Shown here: positions 35,629-45,255 of the stretch, piece by piece
Numbering within the stretch: the first letter of the stretch is position 1
Layout of the letters: each line of letters begins with the position of its first letter
NCBI GenBank assembly: GCA_002898215.1
Contig: BEIF01000001.1
Span: forward strand, 62,001-126,000
Direction: 5' to 3'
Length of the DNA stretch: 64,000 nucleotides
Source of the DNA: a bacterium HR29
GTDB lineage: Bacteria; Chloroflexota; Dehalococcoidia; Tepidiformales; Tepidiformaceae
The notes under the pieces: generated by a model
Told to the model about the DNA's origin: nothing
The model's database searches: none
The model's input: only the letters and a program-made list of their open reading frames with translations
Position numbers and translations under genes: made by a program

Positions 35629-35633
35629 AGAGG

Positions 35634-35753
35634 TGTCTGGTGGCTAGAGCGAGGCGGACCCACCCGTTCCCATCCCGAACACGGTCGTGAAACGCCTCAG
35701 CGCTGACGATACTGCCGGGGCAACCCGGTGGGAAAATAGGCCGCTGCCGGACA
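35634..35753 (+). rRNA. rrf: 5S ribosomal RNA
   Basis: About 120 nt with the conserved loop CCCGTTCCCATCCCGAACACGG and the 3' GGGAAAATAGGCCGCTGCC. The 5' TGTCTGGTGGC pairs with the 3' GCTGCCGGACA over 11 positions (two or three G-U), forming helix I. No 16S or 23S sequence is nearby; the flanks are uvrB (divergent) and the S1 gene. The gene therefore stands alone, with its own promoter and terminator. Confidence 0.95.
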
Positions 35754-35777
35754 TTCGCCCCTAAGCGGGCGAATTTT
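35753..35777 (+). terminator. Intrinsic terminator of the 5S rRNA
   Basis: ATTCGCCC (35753-35760) pairs with GGGCGAAT (35767-35774) around a 6-nt loop, followed by TTTCGTT. It starts at the last base of the mature 5S helix. Confidence 0.75.
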
Positions 35778-35903
35778 CGTTGCCCGCGATCCATTGCTCG
35801 CCGCGTTTCCCTGCACGATCCCCCGCTGCTACAATCGCCACGTATCCCAACCTTCACCCTGGGCGCGTCCTTCGCCGTGACCGCCCCGCACACTGGAGTC
35901 CCC

Positions 35904-37457
35904 ATGTCCGCCGAAACCGCCAACACCACCTCGTCCATCTCTGCCACAACCGAGGAGGCCCCCGAGCCCATGGACATGCAGGCCCTGCTCGACAGCGAAG
36001 CGGGCCAACAGACACATCTCCGCCGGGGCCAGATCCTCGAAGGGGTGGTGCTCGGAGCGTCGGCCGATGGCGTCATCGTCGACGTCGGCATCAAGAGCGA
36101 GGCGATCATTCCGCCGAACGAAATGCGGTCCCTCGGCGTCGCCGGCGCCGCCAAGCTGAAGGCGGGTGACACCGTTCGCGTCATGGTTCTCCAACCCATG
36201 ACCGCGGAAGGGCACGCAGTCGTCTCGCTCGACCGTGCCCGCGGCGAAGAGGGGTGGGCCACGCTCGCCCGCCTCTTCGAAAGCCAGGAGGTTTTCGAGG
36301 CCGAGGTCATCGAGGCGAACCGGGGCGGTCTCGTGGTCAACATCGACGGCGTGAACGGCTTCGTTCCCCTTTCGCAGATCGAGAGCGTCCGCCGTGACGA
36401 CCCCAACGTCCACGAAGCGCTCGCAGGGCTCGTCGGTCAGCCGCTGAAGCTGAAGGTGATGGAGCTCAACCGACGGCGGAACCGTGTCATCCTGTCCGAG
36501 AAGCTCGCGCTCGCCGAATGGCGCCAGCAGCAAAAGGAGCGGGTCATCGAGGAGCTGCAGGAAGGGGAAATCCGCACCGGGCGGGTGACCTCGATCACCG
36601 ACTTCGGCGTCTTCGTCGACATCGGCGGTGCCGACGGGCTCGCCCACGTCACCGAACTCACCTGGGAGCGCGGGAAGAAGCCATCCGAGCTCTTCTCGGT
36701 CGGCGACGAGGTCAAGGCCTACGTCCTCAAGGTCGATCGTGAGAATAAGAAGATCTCCCTGTCGCTCAAGCGGGCGCAGCCCGAGCTGTGGGAGCACATC
36801 GTGGACCGGTACGTCGTCGGCCAGATCCTCATCGGGCGGGTGTCGAAGCTGACGAGCTTCGGCGCGTTCGTGCGCATCGAAGGCCCGGTGGAAGGGCTCG
36901 TCCACATCTCGGAGCTCACCAACCGCCGCATCCAGCATCCCCGCGAGGTGGTGAAGGAAGGCGACGTGGTGCCCGTGAAGCTCGTCCGAATCGAGCGGGA
37001 CCGCCACCGCCTCGGGCTCAGCCTCCGCCAGGCGCGGTACGACGCCGAAGCGATGGGCTTCGTCTTCGATGCGAACGGGGCCGTCATCGACTACCCCGAT
37101 GACGTCCGTCAGGAGTTCGGGCTGCCGCCCCGTCAGGAACAGCCGGCACGGCCGAAGCGGGGCCGCACCACCCAGGAGATCGTGGAAGCTGCCGTCTCCC
37201 AGGAGCCGGAGGCGGTTTCGGCCATCGCCCACGCCTTCGCGCAAGCGTTCGAAGCAGCGGGCAACAGCCTGAGGCTGGCCGACCTGCCCGAGGCCTCTCC
37301 TCTCGGGGAGGAGACGGGCGAAGCTCCGGGGATGCCCTCGGAACACCTTGACGCCGAGAATCGTAATAATAGTAGTGAGCCCATCGATGGCTCGCCGGAG
37401 CAGGCCACCGCCGGGGGCGCGGGGGAGACGGACGGCGACGCTGTCGAGGAAACGTAG
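35904..37457 (+). CDS. rpsA: S1 RNA-binding-domain protein (ribosomal protein S1-like)
   Basis: A 517-residue protein with four S1 domains (about 35-105, 125-190, 215-285 and 300-370). Examples are [42 protein letters not shown] and [21 protein letters not shown]. The acidic, low-complexity tail (about 430-517) is unusual in length. Four-domain S1 proteins help mRNA binding to the 30S subunit. ATG 35904 is preferred over GTG 35877 because GGAG lies 6 nt upstream. A TACAAT box at 35830-35835 may be its -10. It is followed after 23 nt by clpC, probably as one transcript. Confidence 0.88.
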   Translation: MSAETANTTSSISATTEEAPEPMDMQALLDSEAGQQTHLRRGQILEGVVLGASADGVIVDVGIKSEAIIPPNEMRSLGVAGAAKLKAGDTVRVMVLQPMTAEGHAVVSLDRARGEEGWATLARLFESQEVFEAEVIEANRGGLVVNIDGVNGFVPLSQIESVRRDDPNVHEALAGLVGQPLKLKVMELNRRRNRVILSEKLALAEWRQQQKERVIEELQEGEIRTGRVTSITDFGVFVDIGGADGLAHVTELTWERGKKPSELFSVGDEVKAYVLKVDRENKKISLSLKRAQPELWEHIVDRYVVGQILIGRVSKLTSFGAFVRIEGPVEGLVHISELTNRRIQHPREVVKEGDVVPVKLVRIERDRHRLGLSLRQARYDAEAMGFVFDANGAVIDYPDDVRQEFGLPPRQEQPARPKRGRTTQEIVEAAVSQEPEAVSAIAHAFAQAFEAAGNSLRLADLPEASPLGEETGEAPGMPSEHLDAENRNNSSEPIDGSPEQATAGGAGETDGDAVEET

Positions 37458-37480
37458 CCTACGGGCTCGGAGTTCGAACC

Positions 37481-39952
37481 ATGGCCGATCGATTCGACAA
37501 GTTCACGGAACGGGCACGGCGAGTGCTCACCCTCGCCCAGGAAGAAGCGCACCGCTTCAACCACAACTACATCGGCACCGAGCACATCCTCCTCGGCCTC
37601 GTCCGGGAGGGGGACGGCGTGGCCGCCAAGGTGCTCGCCAACCTCGGTGTCGAACTGAACAAGGTCCGCTCCGCTGTCGAGTTCATCATCGGCCGGGGGG
37701 ACCGCACCGTCCTCGGAGAGATCGGCCTCACTCCGCGTGCCAAGAAGGTCATCGAGCTCGCCGTCGATGAGGCTCGGCGGCTCGGTCACAGCTACATCGG
37801 TACCGAACACCTCCTCCTGGGCCTGGTCCGCGAGGGCGAGGGCATCGCCGCCGGGGTCCTCGAAAGCTTGGGCGTCAACCTCGAACGGGTGCGCGCCGAG
37901 ACCCAGCGCATCCTCAGCCAGTCGTCGCCGCAGGCCGCTGCCTCGACCGGCGCTCGCCAGGCCACGCGGACGCCCACTGTCGACCAACTCGGCATCGACC
38001 TCACCGCTGCCGCCCGCGCGGGGCAGCTCGACCCGGTCATCGGCCGCTCCAACGAGCTCGAGCGTGTCGTGCAGATCCTCTCCCGGCGCACGAAGAACAA
38101 CCCGGTGCTCATCGGCGAGCCCGGCGTCGGGAAGACGGCCATCGCCGAGCTCCTCGCCCAGCGAATCGTCAGCGGCGACGTGCCCGAGACGCTGCAGGGG
38201 AAGCGCCTGCTCACGCTCGATATCGGTGCGCTCGTCGCCGGTACGAAGTACCGCGGCGAATTCGAGGAACGCCTGAAGAAAGTCATCGAGGAGATCAAGG
38301 CCGCCGGGAACTGCATCCTCTTCATCGACGAGCTGCACATGCTCGTAGGCGCAGGCGCGGCCGAGGGCGCCGTCGACGCTGCGAACATCCTGAAGCCGTC
38401 GCTGGCCCGCGGCGAGCTGCAGTGCATCGGCGCCACCACCCTCGACGAGTACCGAAAGCACATCGAGCGCGACGCTGCCCTCGAGCGCCGATTCCAGCCG
38501 GTACTCGTGGAGGAGCCCACGGTGGAGGAGACGATCGAGATCCTCCGCGGCATCCGCTCGCGCTACGAAGAGCACCACAAGCTGAAGATCTCCGATGAGG
38601 CGCTGGTGGCGGCGGCCGAGCTCTCCGCCCGCTACGTCTCCGACCGGTTCCTCCCCGACAAGGCTATCGACCTGGTCGACGAGGCGGCCAGCCGGGTGCG
38701 CATCCGCCGCGCGGCCACACCGCCCTCCCTCAAGGAGGCGCTGAAGGGCCTCGAGAGCCTCCGCCGCGAGAAGGAGCAGGCCATCGCTGCTCAGCAGTTC
38801 GAATACGCCGCCGAGCTGCGCGACCGCGAGCTGAAGCTCCAGCAGAAGATCGAACAGCTCGGCGACTGGGACACCGAGAGCGTGGCCACCCCGGTCGTCA
38901 CGGCGGACGACATCGCCGAGGTCGTCTCCATGTGGACGGGCATCCCCGTCGCCCGCATCGCGAGCGAGGAGAGCGCCCGCTTGCTGAAGATGGAGGAGCA
39001 CCTCCGCTCGAAGGTCGTCGGCCAGGACGAGGCGATCCGCACCATCGCCCGAGCCGTGCGCCGCGCACGCGCCGGCCTGAAGGACCCCCGCCGGCCGATC
39101 GGCGTGTTCCTCTTCCTCGGGCCCACCGGCGTCGGCAAGACGCACCTGGCCCGGGTGCTCGCCGAGTTCATGTTCGATTCGCCTGACAACATGCTGAAGC
39201 TCGACATGAGCGAGTTCAGCGAGAAGCACACCGTCTCGCGGCTCGTCGGCGCGCCTCCGGGGTACGTGGGCTATGACGACGGCGGCCAGCTCACCGACAC
39301 GGTGCGCCGCAAGTCGTACTGCCTCATCCTCCTCGACGAGATCGAGAAGGCCCACCCGGAGGTCTTCAACCTGCTCCTCCAGATCTTCGACGAGGGGCGG
39401 CTGACCGACGCCAAGGGTCGGAAAGTCGACTTCCGCAACACCATCATCATCATGACGTCGAACGTCGGCTCCGACCTCATCAAGCGCGACAGCCAGCTCG
39501 GCTTCGCCGTCTCCAGCAAGGAAGAGGCGAAGACGCACGAAGAGCGGTACAAGCGGATGAAGGAGAAGGTGCTGGCCGAGCTGAAGAACGTCTTCAAGCC
39601 GGAGTTCCTGAACCGGATCGACAGCACCGTCGTCTTCCAGCCGCTCACGAAGGAGCACATCCGCGAGATCGTCGACCTGGAGCTGCAACAGGTCACGAAG
39701 CAGCTCGCCTCTCGCGGCATCACTCTCCAGGTCACGCTCGCGGCCAAGGACTGGCTCGGCGAGCACGGCTACGACCAGGTGTTCGGCGCTCGGCCGCTCC
39801 GCCGCCTCATCCAGGAGAACGTCGAGGACCGCCTCAGCGAGATGCTCCTGGCTGGCGAGTTCGGCCGCGGCGATACCGTGGTCATCGACCGGGCCGAGGG
39901 CGAGGACGGCCTCAGCATCACGAAGGCCTTGGAGCCTGCCGCGGTCGGCTGA
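37481..39952 (+). CDS. clpC: ClpC-type AAA+ unfoldase
   Basis: An 823-residue Hsp100 chaperone that unfolds substrates for ClpP. Two N-terminal Clp repeats (about 1-145, [27 protein letters not shown]) precede AAA domain 1 (Walker [10 protein letters not shown] at about 211). The middle domain has a UVR motif (about 425-460, [18 protein letters not shown]), diagnostic of ClpC over ClpB. AAA domain 2 has Walker [10 protein letters not shown] at about 547, and the C-terminal D2 domain completes it. No ClpP gene is in the window. A strong terminator follows. Confidence 0.96.
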   Translation: MADRFDKFTERARRVLTLAQEEAHRFNHNYIGTEHILLGLVREGDGVAAKVLANLGVELNKVRSAVEFIIGRGDRTVLGEIGLTPRAKKVIELAVDEARRLGHSYIGTEHLLLGLVREGEGIAAGVLESLGVNLERVRAETQRILSQSSPQAAASTGARQATRTPTVDQLGIDLTAAARAGQLDPVIGRSNELERVVQILSRRTKNNPVLIGEPGVGKTAIAELLAQRIVSGDVPETLQGKRLLTLDIGALVAGTKYRGEFEERLKKVIEEIKAAGNCILFIDELHMLVGAGAAEGAVDAANILKPSLARGELQCIGATTLDEYRKHIERDAALERRFQPVLVEEPTVEETIEILRGIRSRYEEHHKLKISDEALVAAAELSARYVSDRFLPDKAIDLVDEAASRVRIRRAATPPSLKEALKGLESLRREKEQAIAAQQFEYAAELRDRELKLQQKIEQLGDWDTESVATPVVTADDIAEVVSMWTGIPVARIASEESARLLKMEEHLRSKVVGQDEAIRTIARAVRRARAGLKDPRRPIGVFLFLGPTGVGKTHLARVLAEFMFDSPDNMLKLDMSEFSEKHTVSRLVGAPPGYVGYDDGGQLTDTVRRKSYCLILLDEIEKAHPEVFNLLLQIFDEGRLTDAKGRKVDFRNTIIIMTSNVGSDLIKRDSQLGFAVSSKEEAKTHEERYKRMKEKVLAELKNVFKPEFLNRIDSTVVFQPLTKEHIREIVDLELQQVTKQLASRGITLQVTLAAKDWLGEHGYDQVFGARPLRRLIQENVEDRLSEMLLAGEFGRGDTVVIDRAEGEDGLSITKALEPAAVG

Positions 39953-39974
39953 GGTTCGAACGGCTCGCGTCGCA

Positions 39975-40010
39975 GCGGGCGGGAGCCTTCGCTTCCGCCC
40001 GCTTCCTTTT
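39975..40010 (+). terminator. Intrinsic terminator after clpC
   Basis: GCGGGCGGGAGC (39975-39986) pairs with GCTTCCGCCCGC (39991-40002) over 12 positions including one G-U, with a CTTC tetraloop, followed by TTCCTTTT. It lies 22 nt after the clpC stop. Confidence 0.85.
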
Positions 40011-40019
40011 CCCTTCCGC

Positions 40020-41261
40020 TCAGGCGGCGAGGAGCACGCCGGCCCACATCGCTCCGGCAGCCGTGGCGAGCCCCACCCAGAGCCGCCAGGCGAAGGCAGG
40101 CACCCCCGCCGCCCAGGCGACGACAGCCTTCGAGATCGTGTTCGTCGTGAAGGCGAGCGCGATCGGAGCGAGAGCCTCTCGCGGAGCGATCGCCCCCGAG
40201 TCGGCGAGCGCCGCCGCGGAGATCGCCGGGGCGTGGGCGTCTGCGAATCCGGCCAGGGCTGCCGTCGCCGCCAACCCCCCTCGTCCTAGGACGTCGCGGC
40301 TCGCCGCCGAGAGGAGCAGGACTCCCGTGATGACCGCAGCGACCGTCAGCGCCCCAGGCAGGCTGAAGGCCCGCCCTTGCACGGCCTCCCCCGGGACGCC
40401 CCGCGCTACCCAGAACGCCGCGACCGCGCCGAACGACACGGCCGCCGCTCCGGCCAGCGCGATAGGCAGCGCCGCCGCTCGAAGGGTCTCCGGGCTCGTG
40501 ATGCCCAGCACGGCGGCGAGCTGGACGACGGTGGCCGTGTTGGCCAGCACCGCACCGGCTGCCGCCGGTCTCACCATCGCCGGCGATTGCCGGGAACGCG
40601 TTCCCATCGCCGCCACCGTCGCCGTTGCAGAGGCGAAACCCGCCAGGAAACCCGCGATGGCTAGCCCGTACTGCGGTCCCACCGCCCGGGCAGCCACGTA
40701 CCCGAGGCCACTGGCTCCCATCACCAGCACCACGAGCAGCCAGATGCGGAACGGATTCAGCACGCCGTAGGGCCCCATCGCTTCGTTGGGGAGCAGCGGA
40801 AGTACCACCACGGCCGCAGCCGCGAACACGAGAGCGTCTTCGAGCTCCTGCTCGCTCAGGACTTCCGTCACGAACCGGTGCAGCCGCGTCCGCGACGCGA
40901 GCACGAGCGTTGCCGCGACCCCTGTGCCGGCCGCGAGCGCCGGCTCCTCCTGGGCCACCGCCCCCAACACGTAGGCGAGGAGGAGGGCCACCTCCGTCGT
41001 AATCCCCGGGTCGCTTCGGTCGCCGAGCACGTACCCCGCGACCGCCAGCCCCCCGACGACGCCGCCCAGAGCAGCCGTCACAGCCGGGCCGAGGTGCCAG
41101 GCCGCGCCGCCGAGAACCGCTGCCAGGGTGAAGGTCCGCACGCCGGCAAACGAGCGTTCAGGTCCTGTCCCCTTCCGCCGCTCGCGCTCTGCCCCCAGCA
41201 GCAGGCCGATGCCCGCGGCGACGGCGAGATGAGCGGCGGCCGACGTCAGGTCGCCTTCCAT
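40020..41261 (-). CDS. MgtC/SapB N-domain + DUF4010 membrane protein
   Basis: A 413-residue, strongly hydrophobic protein with about 12 predicted helices. The N-terminal 130 residues (AAGIGLLLGAERERRKG, FAGVRTFTLAAVLGG) match MgtC/SapB-like domains, and the remainder (VVLPLLPNEAMGPYGVLNPFRIWLLVVLVMGASGLGYVAAR) is DUF4010. Function is unknown; transport or ion homeostasis has been suggested for such proteins. A TACAAT -10 candidate lies on the minus strand at 41318-41313. Confidence 0.88.
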   Translation of the reverse strand: MEGDLTSAAAHLAVAAGIGLLLGAERERRKGTGPERSFAGVRTFTLAAVLGGAAWHLGPAVTAALGGVVGGLAVAGYVLGDRSDPGITTEVALLLAYVLGAVAQEEPALAAGTGVAATLVLASRTRLHRFVTEVLSEQELEDALVFAAAAVVVLPLLPNEAMGPYGVLNPFRIWLLVVLVMGASGLGYVAARAVGPQYGLAIAGFLAGFASATATVAAMGTRSRQSPAMVRPAAAGAVLANTATVVQLAAVLGITSPETLRAAALPIALAGAAAVSFGAVAAFWVARGVPGEAVQGRAFSLPGALTVAAVITGVLLLSAASRDVLGRGGLAATAALAGFADAHAPAISAAALADSGAIAPREALAPIALAFTTNTISKAVVAWAAGVPAFAWRLWVGLATAAGAMWAGVLLAA

Positions 41262-41415
41262 CGCACCGGCTGCGCGGCTGCGCCACCCACGTCACAGCCC
41301 ATACGGAAGGGGATTGTACCCGGCTCCTTCCGCCTTTCCCCACCGTCGCCGCTTGACAGGCCGAACCCCGATGGGGCCAGATCGGCCCGGGCGACTCGTT
41401 CAGGTGAGGTGAACA

Positions 41416-42681
41416 GTGCACGGCGCGCGTCCGAGCTCCGCGCTCACCCGGGCGGTTCTGGGCGTGACCGTGCTCAACTTCCTGTTCTTTTCTGCCTACC
41501 TTTTCTTCTTTCCCACTCTGCCGTTCTTCATCGAACGGCTGGGGGGTGCCGAATCCGAAATCGGCCTTCTCATCGGAACGTCCAGCCTCGCCGCTCTCGC
41601 CTCCCGGCCGTTCATCGGCTGGCTCGTCGATACCGCCGGGAGGAAGCCCGTGTTGGTCGGGGGGCTTGCGCTCTTCACCCTCAACTGCCTGCTCTACAAC
41701 TTGGTCCGGGACCCGCTCGCTATCTTCCCCCTTCGGCTGCTCACCGGTGCCTCCCTGGCGACCTTCATCACTGCCGCCTCCACCTACGTGAGCGACGTGG
41801 CGCCGTCCGACCGTCGCGGCGAGGCGCTGAGCTACTACGGCATGGCCAACAGCCTCGCCTTCGCCGTGGGCCCTGCCTTGGGCGGGTGGATCATCCATGC
41901 CGACGCCTTCGCCGGCTTCGATGCCGCCCTCACCAGCCGCGCCGGCTGGCTTGCGGGCGCACGGACTGGGGAGCTCCACTTCACCTCGCTCTTCCTGGTG
42001 GCCGCTGCCATCGCCCTGGCAGCGCTCCTCCTCGCCGCCACCTTCGCGGAGTCGAAGCCGCCCGGCGCCGCCGTCCGCCGCCTCCGCCTGGGCGACCTCT
42101 TCGCGCGCGTCGCCGCCTTCCCAGCCGCCGTGAACTTCACCAGCTCGTTCGTGTTCGCGTCGATGGTCACGTTCATGCCCCTCTTCGCGCGTGACCACGG
42201 CGTCGGGAACCCTGGGCAGCTCTTCGTCGTTTACGCGGCGGCGGTCATCGGCGTGCGTCTTGCCGTCGGCCGCTTCCTCGACCGTGTTCCTCGTGCCGCA
42301 GCGATCCTCCCGAGCATCCTTGTCCTGGCCGCCAGCATGCCTCTGCTGGCTTCGGCCCATGCACCAGGGCAGCTCTATGCCGCCGCCGGCCTGTACGGGC
42401 TCGGCGCTGGAGTCTTCCAGCCCGCGATGATGGCCTTCCTCGTCGACCGCACGCCCCTTGGCGAGCGGGGACGGGCGATGAGTACCTTCACGCTCGGCAA
42501 CGACCTCGGCCTGAGCATTGGTGCCTTCGTGCTGGGGGGCGTCGTCGAAGCGGCCGGAGCTCGCGTCGCCTTCGCCGTCGCTGGGGCGGTCGCGCTCGGC
42601 GGTGCGGCTCTCTTCGCTGCCGGAGTCCGTGCCGGCCGAAGCCATACGGCAGCACGCGAGGCGGCCGAAACGGCGGCCTAG
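41416..42681 (+). CDS. Major facilitator superfamily transporter
   Basis: A 421-residue, 12-helix MFS permease. The loop 2-3 signature is present as GWLVDTAGRKPVLVGG (about 74-89), and later loops carry RFLDRVPRAAA and GRAMSTFTLGND. The family resembles drug or sugar efflux proteins; the substrate is unknown. The GTG start has GAGGTGAA 4 nt upstream. A perfect TTGACA (41353-41358) lies 57 nt before it, but the -10 18 nt later (CCAGAT) is poor. Confidence 0.88.
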   Translation: MHGARPSSALTRAVLGVTVLNFLFFSAYLFFFPTLPFFIERLGGAESEIGLLIGTSSLAALASRPFIGWLVDTAGRKPVLVGGLALFTLNCLLYNLVRDPLAIFPLRLLTGASLATFITAASTYVSDVAPSDRRGEALSYYGMANSLAFAVGPALGGWIIHADAFAGFDAALTSRAGWLAGARTGELHFTSLFLVAAAIALAALLLAATFAESKPPGAAVRRLRLGDLFARVAAFPAAVNFTSSFVFASMVTFMPLFARDHGVGNPGQLFVVYAAAVIGVRLAVGRFLDRVPRAAAILPSILVLAASMPLLASAHAPGQLYAAAGLYGLGAGVFQPAMMAFLVDRTPLGERGRAMSTFTLGNDLGLSIGAFVLGGVVEAAGARVAFAVAGAVALGGAALFAAGVRAGRSHTAAREAAETAA

Positions 42682-42749
42682 GCTTCCCTTCACGTGAAGG
42701 TGCGATTGTGCTATCGTTCGGGCGCGATTCTCGATACCGAGGGCACAGC

Positions 42750-43922
42750 ATGGACTTCCGCGATACCCCAGAGCAAGCGAAGTGGCGGCAAGAGGTGCGC
42801 GAGTTCCTCCGCACGGAGTGGCCGAAGGTCCGCCCGGCCAACGACGAGGACCTGGATGCCCCCTATCAACGCGGTGTCGCGGGGGACGTCCTGAAGAAGT
42901 GGCGCGAAAAGCTGGCCGAGAAGGGGTGGATCGCTCCCGCCTGGCCCAAGGAGTACGGTGGGCTCGGTCTCGGCGTCATGGAGCAGTTCATCATGAACGA
43001 GGAGTTCGCCGAGGCCCGCGTTCCCCAGGTCGGCGGCATGGGCGTCTCCATGATCGGCCCGACGCTCATCATTCACGGGACCGAGGAGCAGAAGCGCGAA
43101 CACCTCCCGCGCATCCTCCGGGGCGAGGTGCAATGGTGCCAGGGGTATAGCGAGCCTGGGGCAGGCTCGGACCTCGCCTCGCTCCAGACGCGCGCCGTTC
43201 GCGACGGCGACGACTGGATCATCAACGGGCAGAAGATCTGGACATCGGGAGCGCACAACGCCGACTGGATGTTCATGCTCGCCCGTACCGACCCCGACGC
43301 CCCGAAGCACCGTGGCATCACCTACTTCCTCGTGGACATGAAGTCCCCCGGCATCACCGTACGCCCGCTCATCAACATGGCGGGGCTGCACAACTTCAAC
43401 GAGGTCTTCTTCGAGGACGTTCGTGTTCCCCACAAGAACGTGGTGGGCGAGGTGAACCGCGGCTGGTACGTCGGCACGACCACTCTCGATTTCGAGCGTT
43501 CGTCCATCGGCAACGCTGTCGGCCAGCGTCAGGCCATCGAGTACTACCTCCGGTGGGCGAAGAAGAACGGCGTCCGCCTCGCCGAGCCCACCCGCATCGA
43601 ATGGGCCGACCGGTGGGTCGAGGCTGCAGTCGCGAGGATGCTCAGCTATCGGGTGGTGAGCCTGCAGGCTGCCGGCCGCGTTCCCAACTACGAAGCCTCG
43701 ATGGCGAAGCTGTACAACTCCGAGCTCAGCCAGCGCATCGCCCGGACGGCGATGAAGATGCTCGGCATGTGGGGGCAGGTCACCGAGCGTGAACGTGCTC
43801 CCATGCGCGCCCGCGCGCCCATGAGTTACCTCGCTACCGTGTCCGCGACCATCGCCGGCGGCACGAGCGAGATCCAGCGGAACATCATCGCCATGCGGGG
43901 TCTCGGTCTGCCCAGGGGGTAG
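42750..43922 (+). CDS. Acyl-CoA dehydrogenase
   Basis: A 390-residue FAD-dependent acyl-CoA dehydrogenase oxidising an acyl-CoA to the 2-enoyl-CoA. It starts MDFRDTPEQAKWRQEVREFL. Flavin and substrate motifs are WCQGYSEPGAGSDLASLQTRAVRDGDDWIINGQKIWTSGAH and the C-terminal GGTSEIQRNIIAMRGLGLPR. It belongs to the branch common in actinobacteria and Chloroflexi (FadE/steroid and branched-chain types) and has a close paralogue at 58446. ATG 42750 marks the conserved N-terminus; the frame is open 14 codons upstream. Confidence 0.93.
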   Translation: MDFRDTPEQAKWRQEVREFLRTEWPKVRPANDEDLDAPYQRGVAGDVLKKWREKLAEKGWIAPAWPKEYGGLGLGVMEQFIMNEEFAEARVPQVGGMGVSMIGPTLIIHGTEEQKREHLPRILRGEVQWCQGYSEPGAGSDLASLQTRAVRDGDDWIINGQKIWTSGAHNADWMFMLARTDPDAPKHRGITYFLVDMKSPGITVRPLINMAGLHNFNEVFFEDVRVPHKNVVGEVNRGWYVGTTTLDFERSSIGNAVGQRQAIEYYLRWAKKNGVRLAEPTRIEWADRWVEAAVARMLSYRVVSLQAAGRVPNYEASMAKLYNSELSQRIARTAMKMLGMWGQVTERERAPMRARAPMSYLATVSATIAGGTSEIQRNIIAMRGLGLPRG

Positions 43923-43945
43923 CCGCTCGCAGGGCTGCCTGGTCG

Positions 43946-43978
43946 GAGCGGGCCGGCGCCGCTCGCGCCGGCCCGCTC
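43946..43978. terminator. Bidirectional hairpin between convergent genes
   Basis: GAGCGGGCCGGCG (43946-43958) pairs perfectly with CGCCGGCCCGCTC (43966-43978) around a 7-nt loop. It lies between the acyl-CoA dehydrogenase and the convergent NUDIX gene and can serve both; no U-tract is present in either direction. Confidence 0.65.
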
Positions 43979-43989
43979 TCCGCCGCAGC

Positions 43990-44496
43990 TCAGATGCCGC
44001 AGTCGATGGCTCGGGGCGGGACCCGTCCCGCGGCGAGCTCGGCCACGAGCTCGGCCATCCGCCGCGGGGCGAACCAGTCCTCCGAAGCTCGGATCTCCTC
44101 GACGGTCCACCACCGCTGGTCTTCAAGGAAGGCGTCCTCGCCCTCCTCCAACGCCGCCGGGACGGGGAGGAACCGCTCGCTCCGCACGAGGTAGTACCGC
44201 TCCTCCTGGTGGAGCATAGCTCCGCCGTAGGCGAACGAGATGCGGCGCGTCCATACCCATGGTCCGACCCGTTCGAACCGGCGGCCCGTCTCTTCGTACA
44301 ACTCTCGGAGTATCGCCGCTTCCCAGCTCTCGCCGGGCTTCACGCCGCCTCCCGGCATCATCCAGAGCGGCCGCCTCGTCCGCGTGACGGCCTGGTTGGC
44401 ACGGAAGAGCAGCACCGCACCCTGCTCGTCCATCACCACCGCCCGCACGGCGTAGCGAGGCAGCGCGCTCCCCGCACCGGTGAGCTCCTCAGCCAT
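43990..44496 (-). CDS. NUDIX hydrolase
   Basis: A 168-residue pyrophosphohydrolase. The full Nudix box GGGVKPGESWEAAILRELYEETG is visible at about residues 50-72 (GX5EX7REXXEEXG). The rest matches a DUF-type NUDIX with RYYLVRSERF and DQRWWTVEEI. The substrate is unknown (nucleoside diphosphate derivative or ADP-sugar). ATG 44496 is 8 nt behind a TACGAT box, with no ribosome site, so it may be leaderless. The GDPD gene diverges 25 bp away. Confidence 0.88.
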   Translation of the reverse strand: MAEELTGAGSALPRYAVRAVVMDEQGAVLLFRANQAVTRTRRPLWMMPGGGVKPGESWEAAILRELYEETGRRFERVGPWVWTRRISFAYGGAMLHQEERYYLVRSERFLPVPAALEEGEDAFLEDQRWWTVEEIRASEDWFAPRRMAELVAELAAGRVPPRAIDCGI

Positions 44497-44504
44497 CCCG
44501 TCGT

Positions 44505-44514
44505 ATCGTATCCT
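44505..44514. promoter_or_regulatory. Overlapping divergent -10 boxes between NUDIX and GDPD genes
   Basis: The start codons of the two divergent genes are only 25 bp apart. TACGAT (minus strand, 44510-44505) is 8 nt before the NUDIX ATG, and TATCCT (plus strand, 44509-44514) is 7 nt before the GDPD ATG. The two hexamers overlap by 2 bp, so the promoters should compete. Neither gene has a ribosome site. Confidence 0.5.
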
Positions 44515-44521
44515 CTCGGCC

Positions 44522-45250
44522 ATGCTGCCGCTCGTCGTGGGACACGCAGGTGCCGCCGGCGAGGCGCCGGCCAACACGTTGGCCGGCGTCCGCGCCTGTC
44601 TGGATGCCGGCTGCGAGGCGATGGAGATCGATGTCCGCCTCTCTGCCGACGGTGTCCCCGTCCTCATGCACGACGAGACCCTCGACCGCACCACGAACCT
44701 CTCCGGACCGGTGCGGGCCGTCACCTTCGCGGAGCTCCAGCGGGCCGACGCTGGCGGTGGGGAACCCGTTCCTTCCCTCGAACAGGTTCTCCGCCTGGTG
44801 GAGGGCCGCCTCGTCGTTTGGTGCGAGCTCAAGGCCACCGAGGGTGCGCCGGAGGAGGATGAGCGGCTCGTCGACGCGGTGCTTGAGGTGATTGGGCGAG
44901 TCCGGGCCGAACCGTGGGCGGTCATCCATTCCTTCGCCGACGGGATCGTGGCTCGGGCGCGCCGCAAGGCACCACACATCCCCGCTGCTCTGATTTCCCC
45001 GCCCATCACCCTCGAAGCTGCACCCGCACTCCTTCGCCGCGCCCTCGGTGCCGGAGCTCAAGCGGTCTCCCTCCATCACGCCTCGCTCGCCCCCGAGGTC
45101 GTCACCTGGTTCCACGCTCGCCAGGTCGCCGTCTTCACGTGGACCCTCGACCACGAAGACGAGTGGCAGCGCGCCCTCCGCGGCGGGGCCGACGGCATCA
45201 TCACCAACTACCCGCACGCCCTGCGGGCGTACCTCTCGGCCCTGCGCTGA
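44522..45250 (+). CDS. Glycerophosphodiester phosphodiesterase family protein
   Basis: A 242-residue TIM-barrel phosphodiesterase of the GDPD family, hydrolysing glycerophosphodiesters to glycerol-3-phosphate. Present are GHAGAAGEAPANTLAGVRACLDAG, AMEIDVRLSADGVPVLMHDETLDRTT, the mid-barrel Glu in WCELK and the C-terminal FTWTLDHEDEW and DGIITNYP. The HRG and PENT motifs of the family read HAG and PANT here, so one expected metal-binding Glu is missing. Activity is therefore uncertain. ATG 44522 is preferred over an upstream ATG because of the leaderless -10. Confidence 0.82.
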   Translation: MLPLVVGHAGAAGEAPANTLAGVRACLDAGCEAMEIDVRLSADGVPVLMHDETLDRTTNLSGPVRAVTFAELQRADAGGGEPVPSLEQVLRLVEGRLVVWCELKATEGAPEEDERLVDAVLEVIGRVRAEPWAVIHSFADGIVARARRKAPHIPAALISPPITLEAAPALLRRALGAGAQAVSLHHASLAPEVVTWFHARQVAVFTWTLDHEDEWQRALRGGADGIITNYPHALRAYLSALR

Positions 45251-45255
45251 GCCCG

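Noticed and set aside
37460-37482. tRNA T-loop-like GAGTTCGAACC
   Set aside because: No acceptor or anticodon stems can be built around it; it is the short gap before clpC. No other tRNA-like sequence was found.
37133-39766. An 877-codon minus-strand frame opposite rpsA/clpC
   Set aside because: Antisense shadow of two conserved genes; long frames are expected in GC-rich DNA.
41158-42693. A 511-codon minus-strand frame opposite the MFS transporter
   Set aside because: Antisense to a clear 12-helix permease; the product is Glu/Arg/Gly-rich without motifs.
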